Source: Spiribacter salinus M19-40
GTDB lineage: Bacteria; Pseudomonadota; Gammaproteobacteria; Nitrococcales; Nitrococcaceae
Reading direction: 5' to 3'
DNA: 64,000 nucleotides
Assembly: GCF_000319575.2 (NCBI RefSeq)
Contig: NC_021291.1
Location: 620,001 to 684,000, forward strand
In this document: positions 50,001 to 60,918 of the stretch, one piece after another
Layout of the letters: each line of letters opens with the position of its first letter
How positions within the stretch are numbered: the first letter of the stretch is position 1
The notes under the pieces: generated by a model
Databases searched by the model: none
Seen by the model: the letters and a program-made list of their open reading frames with translations, nothing else
Told to the model about the DNA's origin: nothing
Position numbers and translations under genes: made by a program

Positions 50001-50583
50001 AACGCTATCCGAGCGTAAAGGTTATCTCGACACGCAGCAGGCTGATCTGACCGAGGCACTGGAGACCCTTCAGACCGCAATCCAGCGAATCGACCGGGAG
50101 ACACGAGCGCGCTTCCGCGAGACCTTCGACAAGGTCAATGCCGGGCTTCAGCGGCTCTTTCCAAGGTTGTTTGGTGGTGGTCAGGCCTATCTCGAGATGA
50201 CGGATGATGATCTGCTCGAGACCGGTGTCACTATCATGGCCAAGCCGCCGGGTAAGCGGATCACCAACATTCATCTGCTGTCCGGGGGCGAGAAGGCGCT
50301 GGCGGCCGTGTCGCTTGTTTTTGCCATCTTCGAGCTCAATCCTGCCCCGTTCTGCATGCTGGATGAGGTTGATGCGCCGCTCGATGAGGCCAACGTGGGG
50401 CGTTTTTGTGATTTGCTAAGAGAGATGTCTTCTCGGGTGCAATTCATCGTCATTACGCATAACAAAACGACCATGGAGTCGGCGAGCCACCTCGCCGGCG
50501 TTACCATGGCGGAGCCAGGGGTGTCGCGGCTGGTTGCAGTGGATGTTGAAGCCGCGGTGGAAATGGCCGAGGCGGACACTTGA
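47062..50583 (+). CDS. smc: Chromosome segregation protein SMC
   Basis: ATPase of the SMC-ScpAB condensin complex that organises and helps segregate the chromosome. It has 1173 residues: head with Walker A GPNGCGKSN at 31-39, long coiled coils (about 170-500 and 680-1000, rich in Glu, Arg and Ala), the hinge around 510-660 (DRLGLRGAPRLGEGIEVAPG), then the signature LSGGEK at 1073-1078 and Walker B LDEVDAPLDEANV with D1101-E1102. Its partners scpA and scpB are encoded at 56792-58188. The presence of SMC rather than MukBEF agrees with a Pseudomonas- or Ectothiorhodospira-like lineage. Confidence 0.97.
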   Translation: MRLSKIRLTGFKSFVDATPVPFPGGITAIVGPNGCGKSNIIDAVRWVMGESSARHLRGGSMADVIFSGSGSRKPVGQASIELVFDNSDGALGGQYASFSEISVRRQVNRDGQSAYYLNGTRCRRRDITDVFLGTGLGPRSYSIIEQGTISRLIEAKPEELRGYLEEAAGISLYKERRRETERRMRDTRENLERLEDVRDEVGRQLEKLAKQAETAERYRSLKGEERQRRAELLMLRIRGLENSRAELARELAERNNALESRIAEQRSVERDMESLRARHAEDSDALNEIQGRYYQIGSDIARIEQRISHRRELRDSSARELERNREALERTEAELAEDSEKKALLVERLATLEPELTATDTELEDADQKAREARLSLDQAREQLDVLNERRGDAERQAEVERARIEQLEARQTERQRRQAQLAAELDELPGGDNSPGSGLEAEIAQLTASRAELGQRLEQLDAERTQAREHIDTTRTALDGHREALSEARARHTSLETLQAAALGADGEVSDWLDRLGLRGAPRLGEGIEVAPGWERALEAVLGDALQAIAASDLETLAARAESLAGGQVMLYDAGAELTGAPGADAAGLSTLGSLVSGPALIHELLAGVHIAEDTETASRHLSALGPGQSVVTRDGRWFGPHWVRVRSEETAEGASVLARGREIEALAGQIAEFASAVTDAEKALADAESALTMIEARGTEQQEAIAATERDLAGARARQEAEAERAREQHRRREGLVQEQAELQSAMEAADDEVRAARDRLEAALTDAEAVDRSRAPLEETAEEAREAVEAAREHTEEVRGRRQDIALRIESAQTARGSLDEAIARLERQKAQLESRNQELGAALDEVSDSDETLEAERQSLLEQRVAVETELAEARRRLEDADAGLRERDQQRSAAEAAVSELREAAESARYRDYEIEARLQTQREQLDGLEVDVAAVTAALPETADEAEWETELERLDARIRRLGPINLAAIDEHRTLSERKGYLDTQQADLTEALETLQTAIQRIDRETRARFRETFDKVNAGLQRLFPRLFGGGQAYLEMTDDDLLETGVTIMAKPPGKRITNIHLLSGGEKALAAVSLVFAIFELNPAPFCMLDEVDAPLDEANVGRFCDLLREMSSRVQFIVITHNKTTMESASHLAGVTMAEPGVSRLVAVDVEAAVEMAEADT

Positions 50584-50636
50584 GTTGCCCTGGCGGCCAT
50601 TGCAACCTGACTTAATGGAGGGCAACGGAAACCGAC

Positions 50637-53338
<2,702 letters not shown>

Positions 53339-53372
53339 GCCCTCTCATCGCAGGTTTCGGAACAGCTCAACG

Positions 53373-54206
53373 TTAGTCTGTTGGCTCTGCCCAGTTCGCC
53401 TCGTAGTCAATGTCCGCGGACTCGCGAAGCGCATTGATCCGGTCCTGGATACGGCGGTTAATCAGGCCCATACGAAGCTCATCGGCCACGTCTTCGAAGG
53501 CGGGTGCCTCACCTTCGCGAGTCTCATCCAGACGAATGACATGCCAGCCAAATCCGGTCTGGACAGGGGTCTGGGTCAGCTCTCCTTCCGAGAGCCCCGT
53601 GACGGCCTCCGAGAAAGGCTCCACCATGTCGCCAGGGGTAAACCAGCCGAGGTCACCCCCGTTGTCTGAGCTGCCGTCCTGGGAATGCTGCTCGGCAAGC
53701 GCCTCGAAGGCCTCACCGTCGTTGAGCCGGTCGATCAGCCCCTGGGCCTGCTCGCGCTCCCCAACCAGGATATGCCGAGCCCGATACTCGCGCGGGGCTT
53801 CGCCGCCATATTGGTCTTCATAGCGCGCGCGCAGCGTGTCTTCATCAATCGGGTCACCCGTGGTGTTCTCCCGAACAAACGACTGCGCTAGTGCGCGACG
53901 GCGGTTGTTGGTGATTTGCGCCTGGAGCTCCGGGTTGAGCTCAAGCCCCGCCTCCTCCCCGGCCTGGGCGAGGAGCACCAGGTTAATGATCTCCTCAAGG
54001 AACTGACGCCGCTGCACGGCCGGCAGATCGGTTTCCCCACCGGTTTGCTGACCGACCAGCTGGTTGAGTTCCAGTTCATTGATGGGTTCGCCGTTGATTT
54101 CGGCAACGACATCGCCCTGATCCTGGGCCAGCGGTGTGCCTGCCACCGCAAGCAGGGCGAGGATTGTCAGGAGGCGGGTCAGTCGGGGTTGTACAGTCTG
54201 TTTCAT
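53373..54206 (-). CDS. Periplasmic parvulin-type peptidyl-prolyl isomerase
   Basis: A SurA/PpiC-like folding helper for exported proteins. It has 277 residues: a signal peptide (LTRLLTILALLAVAGTPLAQ), an N-terminal SurA-like helical region, then a single parvulin domain at roughly 145-245 (YRARHILVGEREQAQGLIDR, DLGWFTPGDMVEPF, GWHVIRL) and a C-terminal helix. Very acidic, as expected for a periplasmic protein in a halophile. ATG 54206 is chosen over 54209 and GTG 54218 because of spacing from GTGAGAG. It overlaps the GTG region near bolA; bolA and yciI precede it in one tight operon. Confidence 0.88.
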   Translation of the reverse strand: MKQTVQPRLTRLLTILALLAVAGTPLAQDQGDVVAEINGEPINELELNQLVGQQTGGETDLPAVQRRQFLEEIINLVLLAQAGEEAGLELNPELQAQITNNRRRALAQSFVRENTTGDPIDEDTLRARYEDQYGGEAPREYRARHILVGEREQAQGLIDRLNDGEAFEALAEQHSQDGSSDNGGDLGWFTPGDMVEPFSEAVTGLSEGELTQTPVQTGFGWHVIRLDETREGEAPAFEDVADELRMGLINRRIQDRINALRESADIDYEANWAEPTD

Positions 54207-54214
54207 CATGGCTC

Positions 54215-54526
54215 TCACTCAGGTGTCAGATCACCGCTGGCATCTTCATCCGGCGTCAATGCCTCGATGCTCAGGGCGTGAATGCAGTCATTGCGCATGG
54301 CATCACCCATGGCTTGATAGACCAGGCGGTGCCGGGCGACCTGACTGTGGTTGGCGAAATCATCGCTCACGATGCGTACGTGAAAGTGGCCGCCTCCGGC
54401 TTGCGCCCCGGCGTGGCCGGTATGCAAGTGACTGTCGTCTCGCACGGACAGCGATTCAATGCTCAGCCCTTGCTCGAGGCGCTCTCGGATCATGGCAGGC
54501 CGTTCACTACGCAGGTTGGCCGTCAT
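54215..54526 (-). CDS. BolA family protein
   Basis: A 103-residue BolA-like protein with the class II KH-like fold. The conserved segment [20 protein letters not shown], followed by [21 protein letters not shown] and [16 protein letters not shown], is typical. BolA proteins act with monothiol glutaredoxins in iron-sulfur trafficking or as stress regulators; which applies here is open. It overlaps yciI by 4 bases (ATGA) and ends just before the isomerase gene. Confidence 0.92.
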   Translation of the reverse strand: MTANLRSERPAMIRERLEQGLSIESLSVRDDSHLHTGHAGAQAGGGHFHVRIVSDDFANHSQVARHRLVYQAMGDAMRNDCIHALSIEALTPDEDASGDLTPE

Positions 54527-54822
54527 GGCAGCACCCGTCGAAATGGCTTGACCTTGACTGAGGCGTATACGCCGGCGCTGACGTACGGATCCGCATCAGC
54601 CCAGGTTCGGGCCGCCTCGAGAGACTCGAATTCGGCAATGACAAGGCTGCCAGAAAATCCGGCCGGGCCGGGGTCTTCAGCATCAATCGCCGGGTGCGGT
54701 CCCGCGAGCAGCAGTCTGCCCTCATCGCGCAATGTCTCCAGGCGGGCGAGGTGGGCTGGACGGGCCTCTGTCCGACGGCCCAGGCTGTCCTCGACATCCT
54801 CGCTGATGATGGCGTAGTACAT
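54523..54822 (-). CDS. YciI family protein
   Basis: A 99-residue ferredoxin-like-fold protein of the YciI family ([74 protein letters not shown]). The family has a conserved His/Asp pair thought to be catalytic, but no activity is established. First gene of the yciI-bolA-parvulin operon; stop and the bolA start overlap. Confidence 0.9.
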   Translation of the reverse strand: MYYAIISEDVEDSLGRRTEARPAHLARLETLRDEGRLLLAGPHPAIDAEDPGPAGFSGSLVIAEFESLEAARTWADADPYVSAGVYASVKVKPFRRVLP

Positions 54823-54901
54823 GTTCGTGCCTTTCAGGTCTCGTGAATCACTCGCGAAACGCTACCATACACGTCGACAGACAAGCACCGACGGAGGGCG
54901 C

Positions 54902-55525
54902 ATGAGCCAGTATTTCGAGATCCATCCCGATACCCCGCAGCCGCGACTGATCCGCCGAGCCGTTGAGATCCTCCGCAGCGGCGGGGTGATCGTTTATCCC
55001 AGCGGTACAACCTATGCGCTCGGTTGTGCGATGGGTGAAAAAGCCGCGATCGACCGTATTCGTGCGCTGCGTCGGCTGGGTGAACGACATCATTTTACAC
55101 TGGCCTGTCGCGATCTCTCGGACATTGGCAGCTATACCCGCCTTGATAACACGGCCTTTCGGCTATTGAAGGCGCATACCCCAGGGCCATACACCTTTGT
55201 GCTGCGCGCCACGGCTGAGGTTCCGAAGCGATTGCAACACGACCGCCGTCGAACCATCGGTATTCGTGTGCCGCACCACCCTGTCGCCCAGGCCCTGTTG
55301 GCGGAGCTCGGTGAGCCGCTAACCACCAGTACTCTACTGTTGCCGGATGAGGACGAGCCGATGACGGATCCGGTGGACATCCGGGATCGCATTGGCGGAC
55401 AGGTCGATCTGATCGTGGATGCCGGTGCGGGCGGCCTTGAGCCGAGTACGGTCATTGATCTGAGTGGTGAAGCACCCGCGGTGATTCGTCATGGAGCGGG
55501 TGACGCCCACGTGTTCGAGCTCTGA
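54902..55525 (+). CDS. yciO: YciO/Sua5 family (threonylcarbamoyl-AMP synthase-like) protein
   Basis: A 207-residue YrdC-fold protein. The N-terminus MSQYFEIHPDTPQPRL closely matches E. coli YciO, with VIVYPSGTTYALGC and the GIRVPHHPVAQALL core, which makes it a YciO ortholog rather than TsaC. YciO has a weak or unclear role in threonylcarbamoyl-AMP formation. ATG 54902 follows GGAGGG. Gene order yciO-trpS-scpA-scpB-rluB recurs in pseudomonads. Confidence 0.9.
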   Translation: MSQYFEIHPDTPQPRLIRRAVEILRSGGVIVYPSGTTYALGCAMGEKAAIDRIRALRRLGERHHFTLACRDLSDIGSYTRLDNTAFRLLKAHTPGPYTFVLRATAEVPKRLQHDRRRTIGIRVPHHPVAQALLAELGEPLTTSTLLLPDEDEPMTDPVDIRDRIGGQVDLIVDAGAGGLEPSTVIDLSGEAPAVIRHGAGDAHVFEL

Positions 55526-55571
55526 TGGGCTATCATGGATGATTGGAATACCGGAATCAGCGGAGGTCAAT

Positions 55572-56795
55572 TTGAGCAATCCTGTCTCTCGTGGTGATCG
55601 CATCCTCTCGGGTATGCGGCCTACTGGCCGTTTACACCTTGGGCATTATCACGGGGTGCTCCGGAACTGGGTCGAGCTGCAGCAGGAGCATGAGTGCTTT
55701 TTCTTCATTGCCGATTGGCATGCATTGACCACCGCCTACGAAGAGCGAGAGATCATCTCCCAGAATGTCTGGGACATGGTCGTGGATTGGCTGGCCTGTG
55801 GCGTTAATCCCAACCTGGCAACCCTGTTTATCCAGTCCCGTGTAATCGAGCACGCCGAATTGCACCTCCTGCTTTCCATGATCGCGCCGCTTGGCTGGCT
55901 TGAACGGGTGCCGACCTATAAGGACCAGATTGAGCAGCTGCGTGAAAAAGATCTGGCTACCTACGGGTTTCTCGGTTATCCGGTGCTGCAAAGTGCCGAC
56001 ATTCTGGTGTACGGCGCGGCTGGCGTGCCAGTCGGCGAGGATCAGGTCTCCCATGTGGAGCTGACCCGGGAGCTCGCCCGTCGTTTCAACCACCTGTTTG
56101 GCCGTGAGCCGGGCTTCGAAGACAAAGCTGAGGCCGCGGTCAGCAAAATGGGCAAGAAGCAGGCGCGGCTCTATCGCGAACTGCGTCGCCGCTACCAAGA
56201 AAACGGTGATGCCGAGGCGCTGCATGAGGCCCAGGCACTTCTCGAGAGCCAGCAGAACCTGACCGTGGCGGATAGTGCGCGGCTTGCCGGGTATCTGGAA
56301 GGCGGCGGCCGGACGGTGTTACCCGAACCCCAGGCGCTGCTCACCCACGCGCCAAGAATGCCGGGACTGGACGGGCGCAAGATGTCCAAGTCATACGGCA
56401 ATACCCTGTCTTTGCGAGAGCCGGCGGCGGATATTGAACACAAAATCCGCACCATGCCCACCGATCCGGCCCGGGTTCGACGTAACGACCCGGGTGATCC
56501 GGATAAATGCCCGGTCTTCGACCTCCACAGGGTTTACTCCGATGCGGACGTCCGCCAGTGGGCAGAGACCGGTTGTCGGTCGGCCGGCATTGGATGTTTG
56601 GACTGCAAGGGCCCGTTGATCGAGTCGGTGAAGGCCGAGGTCGCTCCGATCCGGGAGCGGGCGGAGGCACTCGAGGATGATCCCGAGCATGTCCGTCAGG
56701 TGATTGGTGAGGGTTGTGAGCGGGCGCAAGGCGTGGCGCGCTCCACCATGCAGGAAGTCCGTAGTGCCATGGGTCTGGATTATCGCGCCCGATGA
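55572..56795 (+). CDS. trpS: Tryptophanyl-tRNA synthetase
   Basis: Charges tRNA-Trp. It has 407 residues from TTG 55572, preceded by GGAGGT. The HIGH-type motif is GRLHLGHYHG, KMSKS is GRKMSKSYGN, and SADILVYGAAGVPVGEDQ is the family signature. A segment of about 70 residues before KMSKS (KMGKKQARLYRELRRRYQEN onward) is longer than in E. coli and resembles the longer Pseudomonas-type TrpS. An upstream in-frame ATG near 55536 would add residues with no homology. Its stop overlaps scpA. Confidence 0.95.
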   Translation: MSNPVSRGDRILSGMRPTGRLHLGHYHGVLRNWVELQQEHECFFFIADWHALTTAYEEREIISQNVWDMVVDWLACGVNPNLATLFIQSRVIEHAELHLLLSMIAPLGWLERVPTYKDQIEQLREKDLATYGFLGYPVLQSADILVYGAAGVPVGEDQVSHVELTRELARRFNHLFGREPGFEDKAEAAVSKMGKKQARLYRELRRRYQENGDAEALHEAQALLESQQNLTVADSARLAGYLEGGGRTVLPEPQALLTHAPRMPGLDGRKMSKSYGNTLSLREPAADIEHKIRTMPTDPARVRRNDPGDPDKCPVFDLHRVYSDADVRQWAETGCRSAGIGCLDCKGPLIESVKAEVAPIRERAEALEDDPEHVRQVIGEGCERAQGVARSTMQEVRSAMGLDYRAR

Positions 56796-57625
56796 CAGAG
56801 ACCGATGCCCCTGATCTGCTTGATACCGAGGTAACCGCCCGGGTTCGCGGTGAGCCCTATGGTGAGTTGCCGCGCGATCTCTATATCCCTCCCGATGCGC
56901 TAGAGGTTTTTCTGGAGGCCTTCGAGGGCCCGCTCGATCTGCTGCTTTATCTCATTCGCCGGCAGAATCTCGAGATTCTGGATATCCCGATTGCCGAGAT
57001 CACGCGGCAGTACATGGGTTACGTCGACCTCATGAAGGATCTGCGCCTCGAGCTTGCCGCGGAGTATCTGGTGATGGCGGCTATGCTGGCCGAAATCAAA
57101 TCCCGGATGCTGCTGCCGCGGCCGCCTGCCGGTGACGATGATGAAGCGCTTGATCCCCGCGCCGAGCTGGTTCGTCGTCTCCAGGCGTACGAGCAGTTCA
57201 AGGAGGCCGGTCGACAGGTGGATCATCTGCCCCGAGTGGCGCGGGATGTATTCCCCGCCTCGGCGGCGACACCACCGATGGAGGAGGCCACGCGGGCCCC
57301 ACAAGTCGACCTCGCAGAATTGCTTGCGGCGTTTGCCGAGGTACTGAGCCGCGCCGAGATGTTCAATCATCATCAAATCAGGCGCGAAGCCTTGTCCGTG
57401 CGGGAGCGCATGAGCGAGACGCTGACCCGCTTGAGTCGCGAGCATTTCGTGTCACTGGATGAGCTGCTCCGTCCTGATGAAGGGCGCGCCGGGGTGGTCG
57501 TGACTTTCCTGGCGGTCCTCGAACTGCTCAAGGCCGCACTCGTCGAGCTCGTGCAGGCGGAGCCGTTCGCACCCCTGTACCTGCGTGGAGGTGAACTGAT
57601 GGCTGAAGGGGAGGGCGGCGAATGA
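56792..57625 (+). CDS. scpA: Segregation and condensation protein A (kleisin)
   Basis: Kleisin subunit that bridges SMC heads. It has 277 residues: conserved FEGPLDLLLYLIRRQNLEIL near residue 43, LAAEYLVMAAMLAEIKSRMLLP near 88, and the C-terminal winged-helix segment that contacts the SMC cap. ATGA overlap with trpS upstream and with scpB downstream. Acts with smc (47062) and scpB. Confidence 0.95.
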   Translation: MTETDAPDLLDTEVTARVRGEPYGELPRDLYIPPDALEVFLEAFEGPLDLLLYLIRRQNLEILDIPIAEITRQYMGYVDLMKDLRLELAAEYLVMAAMLAEIKSRMLLPRPPAGDDDEALDPRAELVRRLQAYEQFKEAGRQVDHLPRVARDVFPASAATPPMEEATRAPQVDLAELLAAFAEVLSRAEMFNHHQIRREALSVRERMSETLTRLSREHFVSLDELLRPDEGRAGVVVTFLAVLELLKAALVELVQAEPFAPLYLRGGELMAEGEGGE

Positions 57626-58188
57626 ATGAGCCGGCACTTGAATCCATTCTGGAAGCGGCTTTGCTGGCCGCGGGCGAACCGTTATCGGTCGAGCAACTGC
57701 GAGGGCTCTTTCCTGAGGAGGCGCAGCCCGCACCGCGGGATATTGAGGCCGCGCTGGTTCGCTTGCAGGGCCAGCTCGACGGGCGGGGCGTGGTGCTCAG
57801 GCAAGTCGCCAGTGGCTATCGACTCCAGGTGCCTGAAACCTTTGCGCCCTGGGTCGCACGCCTCTGGGAAGAGAAACCCGCACGCTACTCCCGGGCGATT
57901 CTCGAAACCCTGGCGATCATTGCCTACCGACAGCCCATTACCCGAGGGGAAATCGAGGAGATTCGCGGGGTGAGTTTGAGTAGCAGCATCATGCGCACGC
58001 TTCAGGAGCGGGGCTGGGTCCGCGTTGCCGGGCACCGGGATGCGCCGGGCCGCCCGGCAGTCTATGCGACGACACGCGATTTTCTGGACCACTTCAACCT
58101 GGCAGGCTTGAGTGATCTGCCGAGTCTGATGGAGTTGGGGGATCACGGCCCCGAGCATCCCGAACTGGATCTGGAGATGCCCGTTTGA
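57622..58188 (+). CDS. scpB: Segregation and condensation protein B
   Basis: Dimeric winged-helix partner of ScpA in the SMC complex. It has 188 residues with the hallmark segments LESILEAALLAAGEPLSVEQL, RAILETLAIIAYRQPITRGEIEEIRGV and GRPAVYATTRDFLDHF. It overlaps scpA (ATGA) and rluB (TTGA). Confidence 0.95.
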   Translation: MNEPALESILEAALLAAGEPLSVEQLRGLFPEEAQPAPRDIEAALVRLQGQLDGRGVVLRQVASGYRLQVPETFAPWVARLWEEKPARYSRAILETLAIIAYRQPITRGEIEEIRGVSLSSSIMRTLQERGWVRVAGHRDAPGRPAVYATTRDFLDHFNLAGLSDLPSLMELGDHGPEHPELDLEMPV

Positions 58189-58973
58189 GCTCGGAGAAAC
58201 TTCAGAAAGTTCTTGCCCGGGCAGGGGTCGGTTCCCGGCGCGAGTTGGAGCGCTGGATCGCTGATGGCCGGGTCCGGGTCGATGGGCAAAAGGCCACGCT
58301 GGGCGATCGCGTCGAGCCAGGCGCGCGAATTCATGTTGATGGCCGACTGGTGAATACGGCGAGTCTGGAGGCGCCGGCCCGCCGGGTGATTGCCTACCAC
58401 AAGCCAACCGGTGAGTTGGTCACGCGCTCCGACCCGGAAGGGCGCCGCACGGTCTTTACCCGTTTGCCGCGCGTGAAAGGCGCACGCTGGATCGCCATTG
58501 GCCGACTGGATATCAACACCGCGGGTCTATTGCTCGTCACCACGGATGGCGAGCTGGCCAATCGTTTGATGCACCCGCGCCATGAAATTGCCCGGGACTA
58601 TGCCGTTCGTGTCTACGGACGGGTTGATGAGGCGACCCGCCAGCGCCTGACGCAGGGCGTGGACCTGGAGGATGGCCGAGCGGCCTTTGATGCGCTGGCG
58701 CCGCTGGATACCGATCGCGCCGCCAATGAGTGGTATCGCGTTCGGCTGCGTGAGGGCCGGAATCGTTTGGTCCGGCGTCTCTGGGAGTCTCAGGGCCTTC
58801 AGGTCAGTCGATTGATGCGTGTCCAGTACGGCCCGATCGAAATGCCAGCCGGGCTGCGGGAAGGCCAGTTTGATGAACTGGATACCCCACGGATCAATGC
58901 GCTCCTCGAAGCGGTCGGGCTAGACCCTGAGCCCACCCGTCCCCGCCCAGCACGGCGCCCAAGGCGTCGATAA
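58185..58973 (+). CDS. rluB: 23S rRNA pseudouridine(2605) synthase RluB-type
   Basis: Converts U2605 (E. coli numbering) of 23S rRNA to pseudouridine. It has 262 residues: N-terminal S4 domain (LQKVLARAGVGSRRELERWI) and an RsuA-type catalytic domain with D109 in GRLDINTAGLL and the RNRLVRRLWESQGLQV motif. The tail is basic (RPRPARRPRRR). The start is TTG 58185, overlapping the scpB stop. Position after scpB is the usual one for rluB. Confidence 0.93.
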   Translation: MSSEKLQKVLARAGVGSRRELERWIADGRVRVDGQKATLGDRVEPGARIHVDGRLVNTASLEAPARRVIAYHKPTGELVTRSDPEGRRTVFTRLPRVKGARWIAIGRLDINTAGLLLVTTDGELANRLMHPRHEIARDYAVRVYGRVDEATRQRLTQGVDLEDGRAAFDALAPLDTDRAANEWYRVRLREGRNRLVRRLWESQGLQVSRLMRVQYGPIEMPAGLREGQFDELDTPRINALLEAVGLDPEPTRPRPARRPRRR

Positions 58974-58979
58974 CCCCGG

Positions 58980-59645
58980 GTGGGTGCTTTCGCCGAACTG
59001 TATGAGGATCTCCACGGGGCGCTTGGCCCGCAGGCCTGGTGGCCAGCGGAAAGCCGCTTCGAGGTGTTGGTCGGGGCGGTGCTGACGCAGAATGCAGCGT
59101 GGCGGAATGTAGAGCAGGCGATTACGCGACTGCGGGATGCCGCGCTGTTTGCCCCTGAGGCCATCCTGGCCGCGCCGGTGGCGCGCGTCGCCGAGTGCAT
59201 TCGTCCGAGTGGTTACTACAACATCAAAACCCAGCGGTTGCGGGCGGCCTGCGAGGCCTGGCTAGCGCTCGGCGGTGAGCAGGGGATGGCGGCTATGCCC
59301 ACTCTGGCGTTGCGCAATGCCTTGCTGGCTGTGCATGGGCTTGGCCCGGAGAGTGTGGATGACGTGCTGCTCTATGGATTTGAGCGGCCCGTGTTTGTGA
59401 TTGATGCCTATACCCGTCGCATCTTCTCGCGCATCGGCGTGGTCGACCCGCGTGCCGGGTACGACACGCTTCAGCAACAATTTCAGGCCGATTTGCCTGT
59501 CGACGCCCAGCAGTTCAATGAGTATCACGCGTTGATCGTGCAGCTGGGCAAATCCTTTTGCCGGCCGCGGCAGCCGCGCTGTGGCGACTGTCCTTTGCTG
59601 TCACGGTGTGCCCACGGGCGGGCGGAGATGAATCAGCGCTCGTAG
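58980..59645 (+). CDS. Endonuclease III-like DNA glycosylase (COG2231 type)
   Basis: A 221-residue HhH-GPD protein. The helix-hairpin-helix is VHGLGPESVDDVLLYG and the catalytic Asp D142 lies in VIDAYTRRIF. The C-terminal iron-sulfur loop has C194, C201, C204 and C210, the exact CX6CX2CX5C spacing of endonuclease III. The position of the EndoIII catalytic Lys is E124, so this is not Nth; the pattern resembles Helicobacter MagIII and COG2231 monofunctional glycosylases acting on alkylated bases. The start is GTG 58980, 6 bases after rluB. Its 3' end overlaps the convergent PEBP gene by 13 bases. Confidence 0.85.
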   Translation: MGAFAELYEDLHGALGPQAWWPAESRFEVLVGAVLTQNAAWRNVEQAITRLRDAALFAPEAILAAPVARVAECIRPSGYYNIKTQRLRAACEAWLALGGEQGMAAMPTLALRNALLAVHGLGPESVDDVLLYGFERPVFVIDAYTRRIFSRIGVVDPRAGYDTLQQQFQADLPVDAQQFNEYHALIVQLGKSFCRPRQPRCGDCPLLSRCAHGRAEMNQRS

Positions 59646-60106
59646 GTGCCAATCAGCCGGTTCATGCCGATAACGTGCGGCTCAACCTGATCAAGGAATT
59701 GCCAGAGGGTGAGTCCCGGCTCGAGGTTCAAGGCCTGATCGAGCGCCAGGACCCAGAAGTAGTAGTGGTGCAGCCCGTGGCCTTCCGGCGGCATTGGCCC
59801 GCCATAGGCCTGCCGGCCGAAGTCGGTCACGCCGTTGGTGTACGCCTCGCTGCCCTCTTCGAGGCCGTTCACCTCACCCGGGATGTTGTAGTAGACCCAG
59901 TGCACGAACCCGTAGCTGCCTGGGCTGATCAGTGGCGCATCTGGGTCGTGACAGATCACTGCAAAGCCCTGCGTGCCCTCGGGTGCGCCCTGCCAATAAA
60001 TTGATGGCGCAACATCGTCTCCATCACCGGTGTAGCGCACCGGGATCGGCTCGTGGGTTCCGAAGGCACTGCTTCTGACTTGCAGCGACGAAAGCGCAAA
60101 TCCCAT
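59633..60106 (-). CDS. YbhB/YbcL family (PEBP-like) protein
   Basis: A 157-residue phosphatidylethanolamine-binding-protein fold. Markers are HEPIPVRYTGDGDDVAPSIYW, VICHDPDAP, FVHWVYYNIPG, AYGGPMPPEGHGLHHYYFWV and the C-terminal GTYER. Conserved Asp and His residues form the anion-binding pocket. No signal peptide. Biochemical role of bacterial members is unclear. Confidence 0.92.
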   Translation of the reverse strand: MGFALSSLQVRSSAFGTHEPIPVRYTGDGDDVAPSIYWQGAPEGTQGFAVICHDPDAPLISPGSYGFVHWVYYNIPGEVNGLEEGSEAYTNGVTDFGRQAYGGPMPPEGHGLHHYYFWVLALDQALNLEPGLTLWQFLDQVEPHVIGMNRLIGTYER

Positions 60107-60156
60107 TTAGTTTCTCCAATCGGTTGGATCAAGTGTGGGCAAGGATGCCATATCTG

Positions 60157-60918
60157 TCAGGTCGTCACCTTATACTGACCACCGTTCTTCGGGGAGCCCT
60201 CCGTTCCGAGCAGTGAGAGAATCGCCGCGGCCGCGCCCTCCGGAATCGGTGCTTCTTCAGGCATCTCCCCCGCATAGGCGCGGCGCCGAAGCCCGCTACG
60301 CAGGGGGCCAGGGTCGATGCTGCAGGCGGTTACCGGGTGCGCTTCCGACGACTCGGCTGCCAGCGTTTGCATCAGGCCCTCAAGGCCCCATTTACTCACA
60401 GCGTATGCCCCCATGGCGGCTTGTCCGCTGCGACCACAGGCGTCGCTAATAAACAACATGGCGCCCGCACTCTCGCGAAGTAACGGAAGGCAGGCCTGGG
60501 TCATCATGAACGCCCCGTTCAGGTTGACATGCAGGGTCTCCAGCCATTGTTGCGGCGCATACAGACCGATGGGGGCCGGTTCGCCGAGTGCCGCCGCGGC
60601 CTGAATGACGACATCGAGCCCGCCGAGTGCCGAGCGAATGCGTTCAGCCAATTCCGTGTAGTCATCTGGTGACGCGCCCATGAGATCCAGCGGATAAAGC
60701 CCGGGCTGCCCATGTCCAGCGGCCTCGATGCGGTCGTGAAGCGCTTCAAGACCTTTGAGATCGCTGTCCAGCAGCACTAGCTCACCGCCCTCGGCCGCGA
60801 TCATCTCGGCAAGCGCGCCCCCCAGACTGCCGGCCGCGCCTGTGATGAGCAGCCGTTGTCCCGCCAGCCGACCAGAGACGGGTTGTGGGTTTTTTACGAA
60901 GGGCAGTTCAAGGGTCAT
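60157..60918 (-). CDS. YciK-like short-chain dehydrogenase/reductase
   Basis: A 253-residue SDR. The cofactor loop is ITGAAGSLGG near residues 30-39; catalytic Tyr and Lys appear in AYAVSKWGLEG; the catalytic Ser region is MLFISDACG. Resembles YciK of E. coli and the SDR that follows mupP in Pseudomonas, whose substrate is unknown. It overlaps the upstream squalene-synthase-like gene by 4 bases (ATGA). Confidence 0.88.
   Translation of the reverse strand: MTLELPFVKNPQPVSGRLAGQRLLITGAAGSLGGALAEMIAAEGGELVLLDSDLKGLEALHDRIEAAGHGQPGLYPLDLMGASPDDYTELAERIRSALGGLDVVIQAAAALGEPAPIGLYAPQQWLETLHVNLNGAFMMTQACLPLLRESAGAMLFISDACGRSGQAAMGAYAVSKWGLEGLMQTLAAESSEAHPVTACSIDPGPLRSGLRRRAYAGEMPEEAPIPEGAAAAILSLLGTEGSPKNGGQYKVTT

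Noticed and set aside
59558-60004. 148-residue plus-strand frame opposite the PEBP gene
   Set aside because: Antisense to a well-conserved PEBP protein and has no family motif.
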